From: Chloroflexota bacterium
GTDB taxonomy: Bacteria; Chloroflexota; Anaerolineae; Anaerolineales; UBA4823
DNA length: 9,707 nt
NCBI GenBank assembly: GCA_017860725.1
Contig: JAGDMX010000248.1
Location: 1 to 9,707 of the forward strand
Direction: 5' to 3'
Shown: piece by piece, positions 6,798 through 9,707 of the stretch
Numbering within the stretch: the stretch's first letter is position 1
Layout of the letters: each line of letters starts with the position of its first letter
Notes under the pieces: model-generated
The model's database searches: none
What the model was told of the DNA's origin: nothing
What the model saw: the letters and a program-made list of their open reading frames with translations, nothing else
Position numbers and translations under genes: made by a program

Positions 6798-8031
6798 AGT
6801 CATCCAGATTGCCTGGAAGGGTTTGGCGAAGAATAAGCTGCGTTCCCTGCTCACCATGCTGGGGGTGATCATCGGTGTCGCCGCGGTGATTATCATGGTC
6901 TCCATCAGCGCCGGCACCGAGAAGACCATCGAAGAGCAGATTACATCCCTGGGGTCGAACCTAATCTTCATCTCTCAGAACTTCACCCGTATGGGGTTCG
7001 GAGGCGGTCCGGGGGAGCGCGGTGGAGAGACCGGCGGCCTGGTGTTTGACGATGCCTTTGCCATCGCCGACCAGGTGGAAGGCGTCACCGGGGTGGCCGT
7101 CGAGCAGCAAAGCGCTGAGACGGTTGAGTTTGGCGATGTGAGCCTGGACTCGGTCGAAATCCTGGGAACCACGCCCGATTTCCCCGCCGTGCGCGATATG
7201 ACCATTGCTGAAGGGCGCTACTTTACCCAGCAGGAGGATGACCGCAAGCAGAAAGTAGCCGTGCTGGGCGCCAGCCTGGCCGAAGAGCTGTTTGGGGATG
7301 CCACTGCGGTGGGGCAGACGGTCAATGTCGGCGGTGTCAAGCTGGCGGTGATTGGAGTGCTGGCCGAACGGGGTATGGTCGGTAATGTCGACTTTGACAT
7401 GCGCCTTTACACCCCCATCTCAGTCGTCTTCCAGAAGTTCACCCCCTCCATGTTTGCCCGCATCATGGGTGACCGGGTGCGCATGATCTATGCCAAGGTG
7501 GATACCGACCAAGTGCCGATGGAGGATATCATCCTGCAAATCCAGCTCTTGCTTGCTAAGCGTCACGATGTCAGCCTGGATGCGGCGGACTTCTCTATCA
7601 CAACCCAGCAGGATATTATCTCGACCCAGGAATCGACCACAGCCGCCTTCCGCGACCTGCTGGCCTGGGTGGCGGCCGTCTCACTGGTGGTGGGCGGCAT
7701 CGGCATCATGAATATCATGCTGGTCAGTGTCACCGAGCGCACGCGTGAGATCGGCTTGCGCCAGGCGGTCGGCGCCACCCCTAACGATATCCGCTGGCAG
7801 TTCTTGACCGAGGCGTTGTTGCTCAGCCTGGTGGGCGGCCTGATCGGTGTGCTGGTGGGTGTGGGCGGCGCCTGGCTGTTTGGTGAGCTGGGTGGGATGC
7901 GCACTGTGGTGGTGCCGACCTCGATCGTGCTGGCGTTCGCTTCTGCCGCCGCAGTGGGTATCTTCTTTGGCTTTTACCCCGCCAACAAGGCGGCACAACT
8001 GGATCCGATCGAGGCTCTCAGGCATGAATGA
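6784..8031 (+). CDS. ABC exporter permease, MacB/FtsX family with extracytoplasmic core domain
   Basis: I chose ATG 6784 (415 residues) because AGGAGG stands at 6773-6778; an upstream in-frame ATG at 6709 lies deep in the ATPase gene and adds 25 residues of non-family sequence. The gene overlaps the ATPase gene by 14 bases, suggesting translational coupling. Topology follows the MacB plan. The N-terminal NKLRSLLTMLGVIIG leads into helix 1 (about 21-43). A large extracytoplasmic core (about 44-285) contains a Gly-rich loop and the family motif VAVLG. Helices 2-4 lie at about 291-315, 342-366 and 379-399, with the conserved coupling segment ERTREIGLRQAVGA (318-331) after helix 2. Unlike E. coli MacB, the ATPase is a separate protein, as in YknYZ. 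It appears intact although the adaptor gene before it is broken. Confidence 0.96.
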   Translation: MHPSKVIQIAWKGLAKNKLRSLLTMLGVIIGVAAVIIMVSISAGTEKTIEEQITSLGSNLIFISQNFTRMGFGGGPGERGGETGGLVFDDAFAIADQVEGVTGVAVEQQSAETVEFGDVSLDSVEILGTTPDFPAVRDMTIAEGRYFTQQEDDRKQKVAVLGASLAEELFGDATAVGQTVNVGGVKLAVIGVLAERGMVGNVDFDMRLYTPISVVFQKFTPSMFARIMGDRVRMIYAKVDTDQVPMEDIILQIQLLLAKRHDVSLDAADFSITTQQDIISTQESTTAAFRDLLAWVAAVSLVVGGIGIMNIMLVSVTERTREIGLRQAVGATPNDIRWQFLTEALLLSLVGGLIGVLVGVGGAWLFGELGGMRTVVVPTSIVLAFASAAAVGIFFGFYPANKAAQLDPIEALRHE

Positions 8032-8042
8032 TATTGAATGCC

Positions 8043-8149
8043 TTTGCGAGGAGCCAAAGTCCCGTGCGAAGCGATGGATATGGCGACGAAACAATCCAAT
8101 CACTCTTGGAAAATGTGAGATTGCCTCGCAAAGAATCCTCGCAATGACA
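8043..8149. repeat. Degraded palindromic dispersed repeat after the exporter operon
   Basis: TTTGCGAGG (8043-8051) and its exact complement CCTCGCAAA (8124-8132) form an inverted repeat, and the right end reads TCCTCGCAATGACA (8136-8149). Internal GCGACGAA and AACAATCC resemble the other side of the same repeat type (TTGCGAGGA...GCGACGAAGCAATC), which I recall from several unrelated bacterial genomes. It is partly decayed and non-coding, and it fills most of the gap between the permease and the lipoprotein gene. The element at 3049-3119 shares the GATTGCTTCG-like end. Confidence 0.6.
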
Positions 8150-8171
8150 TGTGAAAAAATAAATTCATAAT
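8144..8171 (+). promoter_or_regulatory. Promoter of the glycine-rich lipoprotein gene, -35 supplied by the repeat end
   Basis: ATGACA (8144-8149) matches the -35 consensus at five of six bases and CATAAT (8166-8171) matches the -10 consensus at five of six, with 16 bases between. The start of transcription would be near 8178, within a run of seven T, about 24 bases before the ATG. The -35 box coincides with the outer end of the dispersed repeat. The lipoprotein may thus be expressed independently of the exporter, though read-through is possible. Confidence 0.5.
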
Positions 8172-8201
8172 CGACGATTTTTTTCCTTAGAGGAGTTCAA
8201 C

Positions 8202-8945
8202 ATGAAAAAAGGTATTGCTTTACTGCTAATCACGCTGCTGTTGATGGCGTTGGCCGCTTGCGGCGGCTCGGCCGGTAGCCAGACGGATGAAACCACCGCT
8301 CTTGAGGGCACAGCCGTCCCGCCTGCTGATTCCGTTCCGCAGCCAGTTGATGGAACACCAGTCTTTCAGGCGCAGGGCGAGATGCCGGATGGCATGACCC
8401 TGGCTCTGGCCACCTTCAAACTCGATGAGACCGACACGCCTATCGACGCTGCCCAGGCTGCACAGCTTCTGCCACTGTGGAAGGCGGCCCGTAGCCTGAG
8501 CGAGAGTGAGACAGTCGCTTCCGCCGAGATCGAAGCCTTATTCAAGCAGATCCGCAATTCACTGACCGTCGAACAGCAGACGGCTATTGATGCCATGGAC
8601 CTCACCCCGCAGGATATGGGTACCATTGCCGAGAAATACGGCTTTGAGCTGGGTTTTGGTGGGCGCATGGGCAACATGGATGAGAGCACCCGTGCAACTG
8701 TGGAAGCGTTCCGTGCCAGCGGGCAGATGCCTGGGGCAGGGGTAGGACCAGGTGGGGGTCAAGGTGGACCTCCCGGTGAAGGCGGGGTTTTTATCGGACC
8801 CGGCGGTGGCATGGCCGGCAGCGGCATGGATCCGCAGGCGATGGAGACCGCCATTGCCGAGCGCGGTGGGTCGCGCGGCGCCATGCTGGGCTTACCCTCG
8901 GCGTTGCTGGATGCAGTGATTACGTTTTTAGAGAGCAAATCATAA
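8202..8945 (+). CDS. Glycine-rich lipoprotein of unknown function following the exporter operon
   Basis: The 247-residue product starts at ATG 8202, six bases after AGGAG (8191-8195). The signal sequence ends in the lipobox LAAC with Cys20, then a polar Thr/Pro linker (about 21-57). A helical domain (about 60-150) carries LLPLWKAARSL, a heptad-like acidic helix, and LTVEQQTAIDAMDLTPQDM (121-139), a phrase reminiscent of LTPEQ motifs in Spy/CpxP-like periplasmic proteins. A Gly/Pro-rich stretch (about 174-208) follows, then a C-terminal amphipathic segment LPSALLDAVITFLE. I recall similar lipoproteins next to MacA/MacB-type exporters in Anaerolineae, so a role with the exporter as substrate, sensor or chaperone is plausible but unproven. 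No enzyme motif is visible. Confidence 0.88.
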   Translation: MKKGIALLLITLLLMALAACGGSAGSQTDETTALEGTAVPPADSVPQPVDGTPVFQAQGEMPDGMTLALATFKLDETDTPIDAAQAAQLLPLWKAARSLSESETVASAEIEALFKQIRNSLTVEQQTAIDAMDLTPQDMGTIAEKYGFELGFGGRMGNMDESTRATVEAFRASGQMPGAGVGPGGGQGGPPGEGGVFIGPGGGMAGSGMDPQAMETAIAERGGSRGAMLGLPSALLDAVITFLESKS

Positions 8946-8980
8946 TGTAATGCGTTTACTCTCTCGGAGATCGTAAATCG

Positions 8981-9007
8981 TAGGGCGGCCATAAGACGGT
9001 TGCCCTA
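8981..9007 (+). promoter_or_regulatory. Leader RNA hairpin just before the secreted-protein gene
   Basis: TAGGGCGGCC (8981-8990), a 7-base loop ATAAGAC, and GGTTGCCCTA (8998-9007) form a 10-pair stem in plus-strand RNA. Two of the pairs are G-U, which would be A-C mismatches on the other strand, so the plus-strand transcript is the likely form. No T run follows, so it is not a terminator. The ribosome binding site AGGAG (9012-9016) begins five bases after the stem, so the hairpin may protect the mRNA end or affect translation. Confidence 0.5.
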
Positions 9008-9023
9008 TGTCAGGAGCCACTTA

Positions 9024-9434
9024 ATGCCTAAAAAAATCTTGTTGATCTTGCCGCTGCTGTTGGTGTTGTTTAGCGGGGCATCTTATGCGGACTTGTATCG
9101 CCTGACCGTGATCAACAAATCCAAGATGCCCGTCGAGCTGACTATGACTGGTCAGGACGAGGATGGCTTTTACGTACTGCGCGTCCCGGGTGCCAGTCGC
9201 GGGATACCAACTGAGCAAATCTTCACAATCGCTCCCGATACCTATACCACCAGCCTCTTTTATGTGGAAATATACGATCCGGTATACGGCTACACTTGCG
9301 ACTCGAAAAGCCAGGAGCTGCAAATTTATCGTAACGTGCGCCTGGTAATCTACGATTGTAACCACAGCGTGCGTCGGGGCAGCGAGCCGTCTTCTCAGAT
9401 CAAGTACGGTGCCATGGGCCGCGGCAGGCGCTAA
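9024..9434 (+). CDS. Small secreted protein of unknown function
   Basis: I chose ATG 9024 (136 residues) because AGGAG at 9012-9016 lies seven bases upstream and the product then opens with a standard signal peptide: MPKK, a Leu/Ile-rich core, and a probable signal peptidase I site after ASYA (residue 22). A TTG at 9000 would add eight residues but falls in the leader hairpin and has no binding site. The mature part is about 114 residues, rich in Tyr and Val. LYRLTVINKS, followed by alternating polar and hydrophobic stretches, suggests a small beta-sandwich. Cys92 and Cys112 could form a disulfide outside the cell. The end is basic (RRGS, MGRGRR). I do not recognise a family. It is probably co-transcribed with the lipoprotein 78 bases upstream and shares the terminator at 9486-9521. 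Confidence 0.85.
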   Translation: MPKKILLILPLLLVLFSGASYADLYRLTVINKSKMPVELTMTGQDEDGFYVLRVPGASRGIPTEQIFTIAPDTYTTSLFYVEIYDPVYGYTCDSKSQELQIYRNVRLVIYDCNHSVRRGSEPSSQIKYGAMGRGRR

Positions 9435-9485
9435 GGCTGGTTGGAATGTTTGCGTGATTTTAGAGTGAGGTACATCCTGCTCACG

Positions 9486-9521
9486 GCACCCCTGGGATTA
9501 GTAACGCCCAGGGGTGCTTTT
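9486..9521 (+). terminator. Strong intrinsic terminator ending the lipoprotein/secreted-protein unit
   Basis: GCACCCCTGGG (9486-9496) and CCCAGGGGTGC (9507-9517) are exact complements around a 10-base loop, followed by TTTTGTT. The T run is only on the plus-strand side, so it terminates rightward transcription about 50 bases after the secreted-protein stop. Confidence 0.93.
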
Positions 9522-9545
9522 GTTCTAATAAGATCAATTTACTTG

Positions 9546-9551
9546 TATAAT
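9546..9551 (+). promoter_or_regulatory. -10 box of the DoxX-like gene
   Basis: A perfect TATAAT, preceded directly by TTG, stands about 40 bases before the ATG at 9592 and just after the terminator, in an AT-rich stretch. No clear -35 box is seen; TTGTTC at 9520-9525 is 20 bases away, too far for a standard spacer. GGAGG (9576-9580) serves as the ribosome binding site, with a somewhat long 11-base spacing. Confidence 0.55.
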
Positions 9552-9591
9552 ATCTCCGATATCATAACAGGTTGCGGAGGGATTTGACTTA

Positions 9592-9707
9592 ATGAATATC
9601 CTGCTGTGGATCCTGCAAATCGTATTCGGGTTTTATTTTATCTTTGTTGGGGTCATGCACTTCGTCCTGCCACCCGGTTTGCCGGATATGATGGGCTGGA
9701 TGTATGA
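9592..9707 (+). CDS. DoxX-like membrane protein, N-terminal part only (cut by window edge)
   Basis: ATG 9592 opens a frame that runs off the right edge after 38 codons. The product begins MNILLWILQIVFGFYFIFVG, a first membrane helix followed by MHFVLPP. This opening is characteristic of small four-helix DoxX-like proteins (MNIxLWIxQxxLAxxFxxAG), which are integral membrane proteins of poorly defined, often redox-related role. The remaining helices lie outside the window. It stands in a new transcription unit after the terminator at 9486-9521. The family call rests on this short stretch only. Confidence 0.65.
   Translation, partial: MNILLWILQIVFGFYFIFVGVMHFVLPPGLPDMMGWMY

Noticed and set aside
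9000..9023. TTG start for the small secreted protein
   Set aside because: It falls in the leader hairpin, lacks a binding site, and would place charged residues ahead of a complete signal peptide.

Overview
The window looks like a chromosomal stretch of a GC-rich bacterium, most likely a Chloroflexota member of the Anaerolineae type. This rests on recalled family knowledge: a CHAT protease with TPR-like repeats and a ConA-like tail, a multi-FKBP lipoprotein, a three-gene MacA/YknX-type exporter followed by a small lipoprotein, and dispersed repeats ending in CCTCGCAATGACA. No rRNA, tRNA, CRISPR array, transposase or phage gene is visible.

Left part, minus strand (1-4567). A large caspase-like CHAT gene runs off the left edge. 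It encodes an N-terminal CHAT protease with the His/Cys pair, about six helical repeats, one membrane segment, and an outward-facing ConA/LamG-like domain whose DNA is strikingly AT-rich. Upstream of it, a gene for a lipoprotein with three tandem FKBP domains has its own extended -10 promoter and a clear intrinsic terminator. The CHAT gene is therefore probably a separate transcription unit, and its start region holds nested palindromes.

Middle, plus strand (4857-8031). This is an ABC exporter operon in the order adaptor, ATPase, FtsX/MacB-type permease. ATPase and permease look intact and overlap by 14 bases. The adaptor is broken near its N-terminus: the signal-anchor segment is in one frame and ends at a stop, the rest is in another frame, and the first half of the lipoyl/barrel-sandwich domain is absent. 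Either the exporter has lost a working adaptor or the assembly has an error here.

Right part, plus strand (8032-9707). A degraded palindromic dispersed repeat follows the operon, and its end appears to supply the -35 box of a promoter for a glycine-rich lipoprotein. A small secreted protein comes next, preceded by a hairpin just ahead of its ribosome binding site and followed by a strong intrinsic terminator. A new unit then starts with a -10 box and the first codons of a DoxX-like membrane protein cut by the right edge.

Most of the genes act at or outside the cytoplasmic membrane: an envelope-spanning caspase-like protein, an extracytoplasmic foldase, an exporter, a lipoprotein, a secreted protein and a DoxX-like protein. 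The best candidate for something undescribed is the CHAT protein, whose architecture suggests an outside-sensing, inside-cutting protease. Its likely partner or substrate genes would lie beyond the left edge.
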